Shown here one piece after another: positions 18,201 through 25,814 of a DNA stretch of 64,000 nucleotides (the first letter of the stretch is position 1; every line of letters starts with the position of its first letter). Source of the stretch: Lentisphaerota bacterium (GTDB lineage: Bacteria; Verrucomicrobiota; Lentisphaeria; Victivallales; Victivallaceae); the NCBI GenBank assembly GCA_015061805.1, contig SUVV01000004.1, positions 62,001-126,000 of the forward strand. The letters run 5' to 3'. The position numbers and the translations under genes are program-made. The notes below the pieces were generated by a model. That model searched no databases. It had not been told where the DNA came from and saw nothing but the letters and a program-made list of their open reading frames with translations.

Positions 18201-18331
18201 GTCGGGATCTCCATGTTGGGGAGCAGGTCGATACTGATCTTGGAATAGAGCGTCGCACCGATCATTATCAAAACGATTATAAATGCCGTCATCGCGATCG
18301 GACGGCGAACTGACCATCTGCTTAAAAACAT
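15245..18331 (-). CDS. RND efflux transporter (HAE1/AcrB-like) with altered proton-relay residues
   Basis: Inner-membrane RND permease of 1028 residues: first helix (11-30), a large periplasmic porter loop, a second helix group from about 340, and the duplicated second half with the same layout. It opens with RWSVRRPIAMTAFIIVLIMIGA. In TM4 the usual Asp-Asp pair (D407-D408 in AcrB) is replaced by T401-N402 (GVLVTNSIVVIEN), and the TM10 Lys equivalent (K940 in AcrB) is N932 (IGIVVNNAIL). Proton coupling must therefore differ from AcrB, if it pumps by that route at all. It follows the adaptor gene by 22 bases. No outer-membrane channel gene is present in the window. Confidence 0.92.
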   Translation of the reverse strand: MFLSRWSVRRPIAMTAFIIVLIMIGATLYSKISIDLLPNMEIPTILVRCEYQGASPSEIEIEVVKRIEDAVSSLDGIRHVTSTAIEDQAQIQLEFNMGIDVDVAATDIREALNRIREDFPDGAKEPTIRKIDTNATTVVQAFLVGDRTQDDLYDFADDVIADRFASVPGVGEVRVYGANEMQIHVLIDRVKLTAMNISINDIVSKLKANNVRKPLGRIQIDKSEKNVTFDGDFKSFEEIKAMEIGTYQNKRIYLRDIADVKLMSREVRSKAYVDGKPAARFNIVKKGEANAIEVISGIRKRFEQMQKNGELPTGMELVWFRDSGEFIQASVDDAWGSILTGVLLTAVLLFLFLHDLRSTFIVMVSMPISIIVTFALMAYLGYSFNIMTLLSLGCSVGVLVTNSIVVIENIFKHLDKKEDIKTAAENGTGEVIAAVSASALTNVVVFVPVMMMTTRIGSLMVPFAGVMVAATLVSLFISFTLTPILSCVLLKRGAETSGETAGRKTLLQKMFIPWDAGYDRLCRGFNRTIEWTARYPKTLLICVIAASAAVYFFIIPQVGLSFLPFCDQGEIRIKFEFPTNYNLETTERLVMEAADHIKKYDFVRGMNIQIGTSNSSRGQVSAAVYLGQINIKTSSKFERKESIYDLQDVLRKELSYLDNCLVTLSIPATFGGSGAEIRCVINGPDLEVLEAAEMAVMEKIPLLGLTRDVDSSRRERKLNINVSPDRTILRNMGLSAENLYNYMLGSLDGIEVGDYRAGARVFDIRVKNRKEYGESQLKQTSPAAKGDNPLGTEVFARITEDARPVIINRYDKVRTMWLFANTAPGKALGEVSDAIGETARNALPPGYNVRMSGNVEMMNETAKEFGQVIILAAVLTYLLIAAIMESWTKPFLIMFTVPLGFLGMYVTLWAFKMPMSMMGLLGGVMMIGIVVNNAILIIDECSVLIASGMLPHQAMKEAVQSKFRPIVMTSIASVAGMLPMAFGSGLGSELRSSCGVGVVGGLVVASLLTLYVIPALYFTFVKNKTAAK

Positions 18332-18353
18332 TTTCTATATCCTCCGGCCAGTG

Positions 18354-19532
18354 TCAGCGTTTGATGAATTTGAGCAAAGAGCCGTTATTGATAAAGGTCT
18401 GTCCGGTAGTGACAAACTTTTTACCGAGAACCTCTGCGGCATTGACGATTTCACAGGCATTGCCGTCAACGATGCCGGGGGTGACTTCGACGCTTTCGGC
18501 GCGGTTGTCCTTACCGACGGTGAAAACGATGTACCGGTTATTGGCACGCAGCAGAACCGCATCGCTGGGCAGACCGTAAGCGACTTTTTCACTCAAGATG
18601 ATATTGAGTTCGCAAAGCATACCGCTGACCACGCTGATATTCTGCGGGACGACAGCTTTGATCTTGAAAGTACGGGTGGTGGAATCGATTCCGGGTGCCT
18701 TGTAAGTGACCACGCAACGTTGGAGATTGCCCTTGCTGTCAGCGAATTCGACGGCGGTTTTGCCGACATTGATACGATCGTAATAAACGGAACTGATGTA
18801 GCAGACGATCTCAAAGCTGCCGGGATTTTCCAGTTTCATGATATTTTTACCGACGGTGACATATTCATTTTCTTCGACGAAAGTTTCAAACACAACGCAA
18901 TCGAACGGAGCGCGGATGACGGAGTCATCAAGATTCTTTTTAGCGATAGCGAGATTGCTCTGGGACTGTTTGAGTTGAGCCTTGGCGTTTATGATATCAG
19001 CTTGAGCATTCCGAACATCCATTTCCGCCTTTTTGAACGCGGTTTCAGTGGTTTCAAAATTAGCCTGGCTGATCGCTCTGGAATCGCGCAGCGTAAGCGC
19101 ACGGTCATAATCAAGTTTCGCCTGACGCTGATTGATCTCTGCTGTTTTCAGCGCGAAATTGGCACTCTGAAGCGCCGCTTCCTTGACCTTGATCTCATCT
19201 TCTTTGACCACTACCTGATTTTTCAAAACCTGCCGGTCAATGCCGAACAGGACATCTCCGGCTTTGCGGCGGTCGCCTTCACTCACTTTAAGCAGTTCAA
19301 GCGTGCCGCTGATCTTGGCAGAGATCATGGCGTATTCTTTGGGAGAAATGATACCCTGAAGCGGGATGCGTTCACGGAAAGTGCGCTGTTCCAACTCCTG
19401 AACGGTCACTCTGGTTTCCCGTTCCTTAAACTCTTTTTTGGCTTTCTTGGCGCATCCGCCAACGGTCAGCAGCAAAGTTCCGGCGACTGCACTCAACAGA
19501 CAAGTTTTCAATCCGAGCATAATTTTCCCCAT
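18354..19532 (-). CDS. RND periplasmic adaptor (membrane fusion) lipoprotein
   Basis: A 392-residue adaptor linking the RND pump to an outer-membrane channel. A lipoprotein signal ends LLLTVGGC with Cys27 as the lipidation site. Then come the first beta-barrel/lipoyl half (SAKISGTLELLKVSEGDRRKAGDVL), a long alpha-helical hairpin (about 105-215, regular Ala/Lys/Gln heptads), the second lipoyl half (IRAPFDCVVFETFVEENEYVTVG) and the membrane-proximal domain. A start at 19520 (MLGLK) is also possible and has GGGGA just upstream. It is the first gene of the pump operon and is divergent from the LysR gene. Confidence 0.92.
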   Translation of the reverse strand: MGKIMLGLKTCLLSAVAGTLLLTVGGCAKKAKKEFKERETRVTVQELEQRTFRERIPLQGIISPKEYAMISAKISGTLELLKVSEGDRRKAGDVLFGIDRQVLKNQVVVKEDEIKVKEAALQSANFALKTAEINQRQAKLDYDRALTLRDSRAISQANFETTETAFKKAEMDVRNAQADIINAKAQLKQSQSNLAIAKKNLDDSVIRAPFDCVVFETFVEENEYVTVGKNIMKLENPGSFEIVCYISSVYYDRINVGKTAVEFADSKGNLQRCVVTYKAPGIDSTTRTFKIKAVVPQNISVVSGMLCELNIILSEKVAYGLPSDAVLLRANNRYIVFTVGKDNRAESVEVTPGIVDGNACEIVNAAEVLGKKFVTTGQTFINNGSLLKFIKR

Positions 19533-19559
19533 GTTTGATGTGTTTAATTACAGTTTTTA

Positions 19560-19614
19560 TTGATATAACCAAAAAATTATGTATAAATGTACTTGCAAAG
19601 CCTGCAACTTGCAA
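19560..19614. promoter_or_regulatory. LysR/RND divergent control region
   Basis: Rightward promoter TTGATA (19560-19565), 16 bases, TATAAA (19582-19587) for the LysR gene. A leftward candidate on the minus strand is TTGCAG, 16 bases, TATACA, for the pump operon. Two copies of the self-complementary TTGCAA (19593-19598 and 19609-19614), centres 16 bases apart, overlap these and are the best candidate LysR site. Assignment of the site is inference. Confidence 0.45.
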
Positions 19615-19660
19615 TATATTAAAAAAAGAAAGTTAATAACTAAAAGCAAATCAAATTACC

Positions 19661-20560
19661 ATGCCTACTCTGAAACAACTTCAAAATTTCATCGTCCTCG
19701 CCCGGGAACTTCACTTCGCCAAAGCCGCCCAACTGCTTGGGATTTCCCAATCCGCGTTGAGCAACGAAATCAAAAAACTGGAAACTTCCGTCGGCTGCCA
19801 ACTGCTCGACCGTTCCGACCGCTGGATGATAAAACTGACCGAAGCCGGTTCCATCTATCTGCGGCAGATCAAAGAGCTTCCGGAACTTATGGCCGAAGCC
19901 GGACAAATGGCGCGCAAAGCCGCACGAGGCGATATCGGAACCTTGTCCATCGGAGTTGCCGGACTTATCTACGACTTCGTGGATATCGGTCGACTCTGCA
20001 AAGATATGCTGCAGAAATATCCGGATGTAAAACTCCGTATCTACGATACTCTGGTCTCTCCGGCAGCAGCATCGCTGGTGCGCTCCGGAAAATGCGATAT
20101 CAGTTTTTTTGCCGCGAGCAACATCTCCAACAACATGGAAAATCTCCTCTACAAAAAAATCGTTGATATCCCGTTGGCATTCGCCATCCCGGCAAATAAT
20201 CCGCTTGCCCACAAAGAAAACCTCACCATTCAGGATCTGAAATACTCTCACTTCATCTTCCCCCCCCCGGAAGAAGCTCCACGTCTGCGCAGTCACTTTG
20301 AGCGCTTCTTTTATCAAAACTGCCAGAGCGCACCGCTGATCGTCCACGAAGCCGCCGGGGCCAACGGTTCTCTGCAGTTGGCAGCCGCCGGTCTGGGAAT
20401 CGCACTGATACCGCAAATGCCGATGCATCGCAAACTGAAAAATCTGATACTGCGCCACATCCCGATCGGAATCGAACGATACACCATCGCCGCCTGGGAC
20501 GAAAACAACTCATCCCAGGTACTGCGCAACTTCATCTCGCTTTTGAATAGTGTTTCGTGA
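19661..20560 (+). CDS. LysR-family transcriptional regulator
   Basis: A 299-residue regulator. The winged helix-turn-helix occupies residues 4-62 (LKQLQNFIVLARELHFAKAAQLLGISQSALSNEIKKLE), followed by the linker helix and a two-lobed effector domain from about residue 92 (GTLSIGVAGLIYDF). Its divergent position suggests it controls the RND pump operon; the effector is unknown. Confidence 0.92.
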   Translation: MPTLKQLQNFIVLARELHFAKAAQLLGISQSALSNEIKKLETSVGCQLLDRSDRWMIKLTEAGSIYLRQIKELPELMAEAGQMARKAARGDIGTLSIGVAGLIYDFVDIGRLCKDMLQKYPDVKLRIYDTLVSPAAASLVRSGKCDISFFAASNISNNMENLLYKKIVDIPLAFAIPANNPLAHKENLTIQDLKYSHFIFPPPEEAPRLRSHFERFFYQNCQSAPLIVHEAAGANGSLQLAAAGLGIALIPQMPMHRKLKNLILRHIPIGIERYTIAAWDENNSSQVLRNFISLLNSVS

Positions 20561-20598
20561 GGATCTGGGGGGCGGCACGCGCTCACGGGCGCTGGCTT

Positions 20599-20752
20599 GG
20601 AAAGTTGAGGGGAACTCGTGAACAAAAGTTCACTTCGCCCTCAACTTTCCGGCGCCATCATCCCGCGATCATCGTGCCGGTTGGAGCAACGAAAGTTTCG
20701 GAACAACGCCACTGGAGCGGCGCCTGTCGTTGGGCTGAACGCCCAACAGGCG
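20599..20752. repeat. Cruciform-forming inverted repeats downstream of the LysR gene
   Basis: An outer 13-base inverted repeat GGAAAGTTGAGGG (20599-20611) and its complement (20638-20650) encloses an inner hairpin GTGAAC-AAAA-GTTCAC (20618-20633). A second hairpin at 20721-20752 has GTTGGGC arms within CGCCTGT...ACAGGCG. The AGTTCACTTCGCC segment also appears, reversed, at 10930-10953. No gene is seen between 20561 and 21339. Confidence 0.7.
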
Positions 20753-20800
20753 TAAGGTAGTTGATAATAGCGCCGCTATCGCGGCTTATAGACAAGACAC

Positions 20801-21220
20801 TCCGCACCAACCGCTCGCGAAGGGCGCGTTGCACGTAATTTAACGCCCTCCCACAATCTCTCAAAATCTCCCACAGCCTCTCAATACTCCCACCCCAAAG
20901 CGCCAGTCAGCAAGCCCGCTCTATTTACAAACCTCAAACCGCGCGGCTCCAACCGCCCGCGAAGGGCGCGTTGCACGTAATTTAACGCCCTCCCAAAACT
21001 CTCACAATCTCCCACAGCCTCTCAATACTCCCACCCCCAAGTGCCAGTCAGCAAGCCCACTTGGTTTACAAACCTCAAACCGCGCGGCTCCAACTGCCCG
21101 CAAAGGGCGCGTTGCACGTAATTTAACGCCCTCCCAAAACTCTCACAATCTCCCACGGTCTCCCAATCCTCCCACCCCAAAGCGCCAGTCAGCAAGCCCA
21201 CTTGGTTTACAAACCTCAAG
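20801..21220 (-). repeat. Tandem array of three ~141-bp repeats (dispersed family)
   Basis: Three successive units with anchors (GGGCGCGTTGCACGTAATTT) at 20822, 20964 and 21105, so periods are 142 and 141 bases. Units differ at scattered positions. Read on the minus strand each unit carries GTTTGTAAACC, TTGCTGACTGGC, a run of GGGAG boxes, GTTAAATTACG and a GCGCCC-GGGC hairpin. Copies in opposite orientation are at 10785 and 15085. Units are too long and contain no spacer pattern, so this is not CRISPR. Confidence 0.9.
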
Positions 21221-21267
21221 CCTCCCCACCCCGACCGCTTTTTTCCGGATATTTCAAATACAGACAG

Positions 21268-21296
21268 TTGTATAATCTCCGGAGAAAGTGTATATT
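21268..21296 (+). promoter_or_regulatory. Promoter of the rhomboid-queA operon
   Basis: TTGTAT (21268-21273), 17-base spacer, TATATT (21291-21296) extended by ATT. Confidence 0.65.
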
Positions 21297-21339
21297 ATTG
21301 TTTGGATAATTTAACAATCAACCAGCAATGAGGTTTTTT

Positions 21340-22191
21340 ATGGGTTTGCAAAACCGTGAATATATGCGTTCACCTTACCCGGAGCCGGGTAATGACGGAC
21401 AGCCGATGCTCATCACATTGATCATCATCAATGTTGTCAATTATATCCTTTTTTCCAATGGCGAACTTGCCCTGGTGATGGATGGCAGTTTCAGCATACT
21501 GCACATTCTGCAGATCATTACCGCCGGATTTGCCCACGCTGATTTCTGGCATTTGATTTTCAATATGTGGGGACTGTATATTTTCGGCAAACTGGTGACT
21601 CCCTACGTTACCAGAACGCAGTTCCTTGCCCTCTACCTTGCCGGTGCCGTGACCGGAAACCTGCTCTACTATTTCTCCAATTTCGGCACACCGGGCATAC
21701 TGCTCGGTTCCTCCGGTGCGTTGTTCGCGGTGATGATCGCCGCCGCCATGCTGGAGCCGAACCGCCGTTTTGTCATGCTGTTTCTGCCGTTTTCTCCGAT
21801 CAAGACCTCGACTCTGGTGATCTGTTACACCATTCTTGAAATCCTGATGATGATTGGGAAAAACAATTCCGGCATCGCTCATCTCGCGCATCTCGGCGGT
21901 TTTATCGGCGGCTATATTCTGATCAAGATCATCTACCGTTCCCGTCTGCCGTGGGATCCGTTCCGTTTCATCAAATTCTCCGGCATGCCGAAATTTACGC
22001 CGCCTCCGGCTTCGCAGCCGCGTCCGGAATCCACCGGCAGCCGCCCGGCGAATGATGTCAACGCTCCGGTCACCCAGCGCGAACTTGATGCGCTGCTGGA
22101 TAAACTTTCCCGGGACGGGATCAACAGTTTGAGCGAATATGAACTGGAACGGCTCAAAAAAGCGCGCCGCCAGATGCGGGGAGAGGAGTGA
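21340..22191 (+). CDS. Rhomboid-family intramembrane serine protease
   Basis: Cleaves membrane proteins within the bilayer. Six membrane segments are seen from about residue 25 to 200. The catalytic Ser is S125 in GSSGALFA and the His is H184 in AHLAHLGGFIGG. The HADFWHLIFNMWGLYIFG motif with the conserved His and Asn is in the first half. The C-terminus carries a short charged helical region (QRELDALLDKLSRDG...ELERLKKARRQMR) often found on bacterial rhomboids. The start at 21340 has GAGG six bases upstream; an in-frame ATG at 21328 is the alternative. First gene of a run leading into queA. Confidence 0.9.
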   Translation: MGLQNREYMRSPYPEPGNDGQPMLITLIIINVVNYILFSNGELALVMDGSFSILHILQIITAGFAHADFWHLIFNMWGLYIFGKLVTPYVTRTQFLALYLAGAVTGNLLYYFSNFGTPGILLGSSGALFAVMIAAAMLEPNRRFVMLFLPFSPIKTSTLVICYTILEILMMIGKNNSGIAHLAHLGGFIGGYILIKIIYRSRLPWDPFRFIKFSGMPKFTPPPASQPRPESTGSRPANDVNAPVTQRELDALLDKLSRDGINSLSEYELERLKKARRQMRGEE

Positions 22192-22197
22192 ATCATC

Positions 22198-23262
22198 ATG
22201 CTTCCGACTTCACTTTTCGACTACGAACTGCCGCCGGAACTCATCGCCCGTTATCCGGCAGAACGCCGGGACGGTTCCCGGATGATGGTGCTGGACCGGA
22301 TCACCGGAGAAACGGAGATCCATCCCTTTTCCGATATCCTGAACTATCTTTCTCCGGGTGATGCCATTATCTGCAACAACACCAAGGTCTGCCGCGGCAG
22401 GATGTTCGCCAGAAAAGGCGGCAATGCCGACGGTGCCAAATTTGAAATTCTGCTGGTTGAACCGCATAATGGCATCCCCGGCGAATGGAACTGCATGGTG
22501 AAACCCGGAAAACGTGCCAAAGACGGCGTTCATGCAGTTCTGCTGGAGCAGGACGGGTCACTCAACGCAGAAGGTATCGGTTTCACCTTTATCAACCGCA
22601 ACGGCGATGACACCTTTCATATCCGCTTTGACCACAGCGACGATGCGGCGATCCAGGAACGTTTCGGACACATCCCGCTTCCGCCCTATTTGAACCGGGA
22701 TGCCGAAAAAGAGGATAACGAACGTTATCAGACCGTGTACGCTTCCCGGCCGGGAGCGGTGGCGGCCCCCACTGCCGGACTGCACTTCACTCCGGAAATA
22801 TTGACCGGAGCCGTAAACAAAGGTGTTGCTGTTGCCGAACTGACGCTTCATGTCGGCCCCGGCACCTTCAAGCCGGTCAGTGCCGAATACGCCGAAGAAC
22901 ACAAAATGCACTTTGAGGAATTCATCCTGCCGGCAGATGTCGCCGACCTCGCCAACACCACCCGGAAGCGGGGCAGCAAGGTACTGGCCGTCGGCACCAC
23001 AACGGTCCGGGTTCTGGAAAGCTGCTGTGACAGCACCGGTTTCCTCACTCCCCGCAGCGGCAGGACAGATATATTCCTCCATCCTCCTTACAAAGCTGTT
23101 TCGGCAGATATGCTCTTGACCAACTTCCACCTGCCCTGCAGTACTCTGCTGATGCTGGTCAGTTGTTTCTGCGAAAGAGAGATGGTGATTGCCGCGTACC
23201 GTAAAGCGGTGGAAAATAAAATGCGTTTCTACAGTTACGGCGACTGCATGCTGTTGAAATAA
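22198..23262 (+). CDS. queA: QueA, S-adenosylmethionine:tRNA ribosyltransferase-isomerase
   Basis: Transfers and isomerises the ribosyl part of SAM onto 7-aminomethyl-7-deazaguanine in tRNA to make epoxyqueuosine. The 354-residue sequence has the family's start (LFDYELPPELIARYPAERRDGSRMMVLDR), the NNTKV motif, PPYL, the YQTVYA(S)RPGAVAAPTAGLHFT block and the C-terminal TNFHLPCSTLLMLVS. Six bases after the rhomboid stop. No preQ1 riboswitch is seen upstream. Confidence 0.96.
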   Translation: MLPTSLFDYELPPELIARYPAERRDGSRMMVLDRITGETEIHPFSDILNYLSPGDAIICNNTKVCRGRMFARKGGNADGAKFEILLVEPHNGIPGEWNCMVKPGKRAKDGVHAVLLEQDGSLNAEGIGFTFINRNGDDTFHIRFDHSDDAAIQERFGHIPLPPYLNRDAEKEDNERYQTVYASRPGAVAAPTAGLHFTPEILTGAVNKGVAVAELTLHVGPGTFKPVSAEYAEEHKMHFEEFILPADVADLANTTRKRGSKVLAVGTTTVRVLESCCDSTGFLTPRSGRTDIFLHPPYKAVSADMLLTNFHLPCSTLLMLVSCFCEREMVIAAYRKAVENKMRFYSYGDCMLLK

Positions 23263-23280
23263 TTTCAGGAATTGTCAACG

Positions 23281-23910
23281 ATGTTCATCAAGACCCTTTT
23301 CAATGATCCCCGGCTGTTTTTCTCCCAATTGCTTATCGTAGTGGTGTCGGTTTGTGTTCATGAATACTGCCACGCGCTTGCAGCGTACAAACTGGGTGAC
23401 ACCACCGCCGCCGACCGGGGACACCTGACCTTGAATCCATTCAAACAAATGGGGATCGTTTCTCTGCTGATGCTCTGCTTCCTCGGCATCGCCTGGGGAC
23501 AGATACCGGTCGATCCGGCAAATCTGCGCGGGAAACATTCACGGGCGCTGGTTTCGGCATCGGGCCCGGCGGCGAATCTGGCACTTTCGCTGTTGTTCAG
23601 TATACTTGCGGTCGCAGGTGCCATCGGTGAGATCAACCCCTTCGCCGGAAACATGCTGTTTTTCGGAGCAATAATCAATATGGTGCTGGCGCTTTTCAAT
23701 CTGCTCCCGATCCCCGGACTGGACGGCTGGAATATCCTCCGCACCTACTGGAGAAAAGACCTTGCCAATGCCGCTGAATGGGTAAAAGGAACATTTCTGG
23801 TACTGATAATGCTCGTATTCACCTGTTTTGATTACATCTATGATGCAGCAGGTGTCATCGTCATCAATTTCTGCCGCCTTCTGCTGCGAGTCTACGGAGG
23901 GTTGAAGTGA
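23281..23910 (+). CDS. Site-2-type (M50) membrane metalloprotease
   Basis: A 209-residue membrane protein. The zinc motif H27-E28-Y-C-H31 lies in the first helix, and the third ligand region is in NLLPIPGLDGWNIL with its Asp. Between them is the SASGPAANLALSLLF segment typical of the short M50 group without PDZ domain. The ATG at 23281 has AGGA ten bases upstream; a TTG three codons earlier is possible. The substrate is unknown. Follows queA by 18 bases. Confidence 0.9.
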   Translation: MFIKTLFNDPRLFFSQLLIVVVSVCVHEYCHALAAYKLGDTTAADRGHLTLNPFKQMGIVSLLMLCFLGIAWGQIPVDPANLRGKHSRALVSASGPAANLALSLLFSILAVAGAIGEINPFAGNMLFFGAIINMVLALFNLLPIPGLDGWNILRTYWRKDLANAAEWVKGTFLVLIMLVFTCFDYIYDAAGVIVINFCRLLLRVYGGLK

Positions 23911-24275
23911 TCCACGTTGCCGCCGCCGTCTGTATCCGGCATGGCAAAGTACTGCTTGCCAGCCGCCCGGAAGATAAACCGCCTGCCGGATGGGAATTCC
24001 CCGGCGGCAAACTGGAACCCGGAGAAACACCGCAATCTGCCGCTGTCCGGGAACTCCGCGAAGAGTTGGACTGGGAGGTCATTCCATTGGATATCATCTA
24101 CCGGATCAAACGTCCCGGCATAATACTCTATTTTGTCCGGGTCATCCCCGGAAATTCCGCCGCTCCCCGTCCCTGCGAAAATCAGCAGGTCAAATGGGTC
24201 GATCTGACTCCGCAATTTCCGGAAGATATGTTGGAAAACGACCGGGAATTCTGGAATTTTCTGACTTCACGATAA
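23907..24275 (+). CDS. NUDIX hydrolase (MutT-like)
   Basis: A 122-residue nucleoside-diphosphate-X hydrolase, close to MutT (8-oxo-dGTP cleansing) in size. The NUDIX box GGKLEPGETPQSAAVRELRE-EL is complete at about residues 32-56. It starts with GTG overlapping the M50 stop (GTGA), so it is translationally coupled. The substrate is not certain. Confidence 0.9.
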   Translation: MIHVAAAVCIRHGKVLLASRPEDKPPAGWEFPGGKLEPGETPQSAAVRELREELDWEVIPLDIIYRIKRPGIILYFVRVIPGNSAAPRPCENQQVKWVDLTPQFPEDMLENDREFWNFLTSR

Positions 24276-24329
24276 AATATTTCTCCATCCGCAAACGTTA
24301 TAAGACCAGAACAGGAAAGCAGAAAGATA

Positions 24330-24905
24330 ATGGAACATGAAAAAAGTGACGGAGAACTCATCAGCGCATATCTTGCCGGTGATGAAAAAAGTTTTGAAGA
24401 ACTTTATTTCCGCTACCGGAAACTTCTCTACGGATATCTGAATAATCTGATGCAGGGTGATCCCGCCGGGGCAGATGAGGTATTTTCCGATTGCTGGGTC
24501 AAGGTGATCGACAAACTGCCGGGCTACCGGGATGAAGGGAAATTCAGCGCATGGCTGTTCCGGATGGCAAAGAATATCTTTATCGACCGGGTGCGGCAGA
24601 GCCATCCGGGAAGATTCGTGCCGGCAGACGATGAAAATACTCCGGAATTGATGGACGCTAAAACCCGTTCACCCGACACCGGTATCGGAGCCGCTGATAT
24701 CGGCAGGGCGATCAGCGATGCGCTGGGAAAACTGCCGCCGGAGCAGAAAGAGGTATTTATTCTCCGGGAACAGGAGTTGTCGTTCAAGGAGATCGCGGAA
24801 CTGCAGGAGTGTTCCCTGAACACAGTATTGAGCCGCATGCGGTATGCTATAAAGAGTTTACGGATGATGTTATCCGAAGTTGACCGAGGAGGACTGATAA
24901 AATGA
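24330..24905 (+). CDS. ECF-family RNA polymerase sigma factor
   Basis: A 191-residue sigma-70 family factor with region 2 (SFEELYFRYRKLLYGYLNNLM...KFSAWLFRMAKNIFIDRVRQ) and region 4 (LGKLPPEQKEVFILREQELSFKEIAELQECSLNTVLSRMRYAIKSL). The stop overlaps the start of the next gene (ATGA), a common sigma/anti-sigma arrangement. The stimulus is unknown. Confidence 0.93.
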   Translation: MEHEKSDGELISAYLAGDEKSFEELYFRYRKLLYGYLNNLMQGDPAGADEVFSDCWVKVIDKLPGYRDEGKFSAWLFRMAKNIFIDRVRQSHPGRFVPADDENTPELMDAKTRSPDTGIGAADIGRAISDALGKLPPEQKEVFILREQELSFKEIAELQECSLNTVLSRMRYAIKSLRMMLSEVDRGGLIK

Positions 24906-25237
24906 AAAAACATCTTGGAGTTACAAAATTTCTGGAAAAAGATGTCCCTCAACATCTCGATTCTGTGATCCTTATCCATGCGGCGATCAGTAACCGCCGC
25001 CGCCGGAGCAGAAAGATTTTCCGATTTGCCGCCGCCGCAACCTTGCTGATATCGCTCGCCGGGATCGGTTCATCATGGCTGTTTGAACGCAATGAAATGC
25101 GCCAGGTGACACGCAGTGTCAACTATTCCAGAGCCGAACTGCTTGCCATGAACGATTTCACCTCGCTTGAGCAGGAAAATTACGCAGTCGGTTCCATGAC
25201 CAGCGCCGAAGAAAGCATGTTTGACACCTATATCTGA
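24902..25237 (+). CDS. Single-pass membrane protein, probable anti-sigma factor
   Basis: A 111-residue protein with an N-terminal cytoplasmic part of about 40 residues, a basic stop (RRRRSRK), one membrane helix (residues 43-61, RFAAAATLLISLAGIGSSW) and a 50-residue outer part. The topology and translational coupling to the ECF gene suggest it holds that sigma factor at the membrane. No HCC zinc motif is present. The anti-sigma role is inferred from position. Confidence 0.7.
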   Translation: MKKHLGVTKFLEKDVPQHLDSVILIHAAISNRRRRSRKIFRFAAAATLLISLAGIGSSWLFERNEMRQVTRSVNYSRAELLAMNDFTSLEQENYAVGSMTSAEESMFDTYI

Positions 25238-25251
25238 AGGGAAATGAATAT

Positions 25252-25803
25252 ATGAAACATCTTATTCTGTTTTTCGCAGTTGTAACTTTAATTTTCTCTG
25301 CCTCTGCAGAAAAAACCGCCGCTCCCCGGAAACCGGGAAAATTCCAGCGGAATCAGGCAGTCTGGAGAGCATTTTCCATGCTTCCGCAGGACGAGCAGAA
25401 AGAGTTGATGAAACTTCAGCAGAATGAGCCGGAAAAATTCCGCGCCGTCATGCAGGAAAAAGCCGCAAAAATCCAGGCGGAAATGCAATCTAAACGCCGG
25501 AAGGTCGCCGCTCTCGCCGCCAAAGTCCGGAATTCCAAGGATGAAAAAGAGAAAACTGCGCTCCGGGCTGAACTGCGGGCCATGCTCAAAGAATCCTTTG
25601 ATTCCCGCATCAAACACCTGAAACGCAATATCGAAATCAACAAAAAGCGTATCGCTAAAATGGAAGAGGAGTTGAAAAAGCGCGAAAGCAACTCCGATGC
25701 CATTATCGAGGCCATCACCGATGCGGTCATCTCCGGAAAGAAACCGGAAAACAAACGCCGTCCCGGCATGCATCGTCACGCACCGCGTATGCTCTCTAAA
25801 TAA
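25252..25803 (+). CDS. Secreted coiled-coil protein (Spy/CpxP-like arrangement)
   Basis: A 183-residue protein with a signal peptide (residues 1-19, ending SASA). The mature part is almost wholly charged helix (Lys/Glu/Arg heptads, about 35-160), with a basic, His-containing tail (RRPGMHRHAPRM). It resembles in layout periplasmic helical chaperone/sensor proteins such as Spy, CpxP or ZraP, although no LTxxQ motif is visible. Fifteen bases after the anti-sigma-like gene; a strong terminator follows. It may act in the same envelope response, by position only. Confidence 0.75.
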   Translation: MKHLILFFAVVTLIFSASAEKTAAPRKPGKFQRNQAVWRAFSMLPQDEQKELMKLQQNEPEKFRAVMQEKAAKIQAEMQSKRRKVAALAAKVRNSKDEKEKTALRAELRAMLKESFDSRIKHLKRNIEINKKRIAKMEEELKKRESNSDAIIEAITDAVISGKKPENKRRPGMHRHAPRMLSK

Positions 25804-25814
25804 ACTTCCGTATC

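Noticed and set aside
20801-21220. CRISPR array
   Set aside because: Units are ~141 bp with no short repeat/spacer alternation and no cas genes are present.
22150-22200. preQ1 riboswitch before queA
   Set aside because: queA begins six bases after the rhomboid stop with no room for an aptamer.
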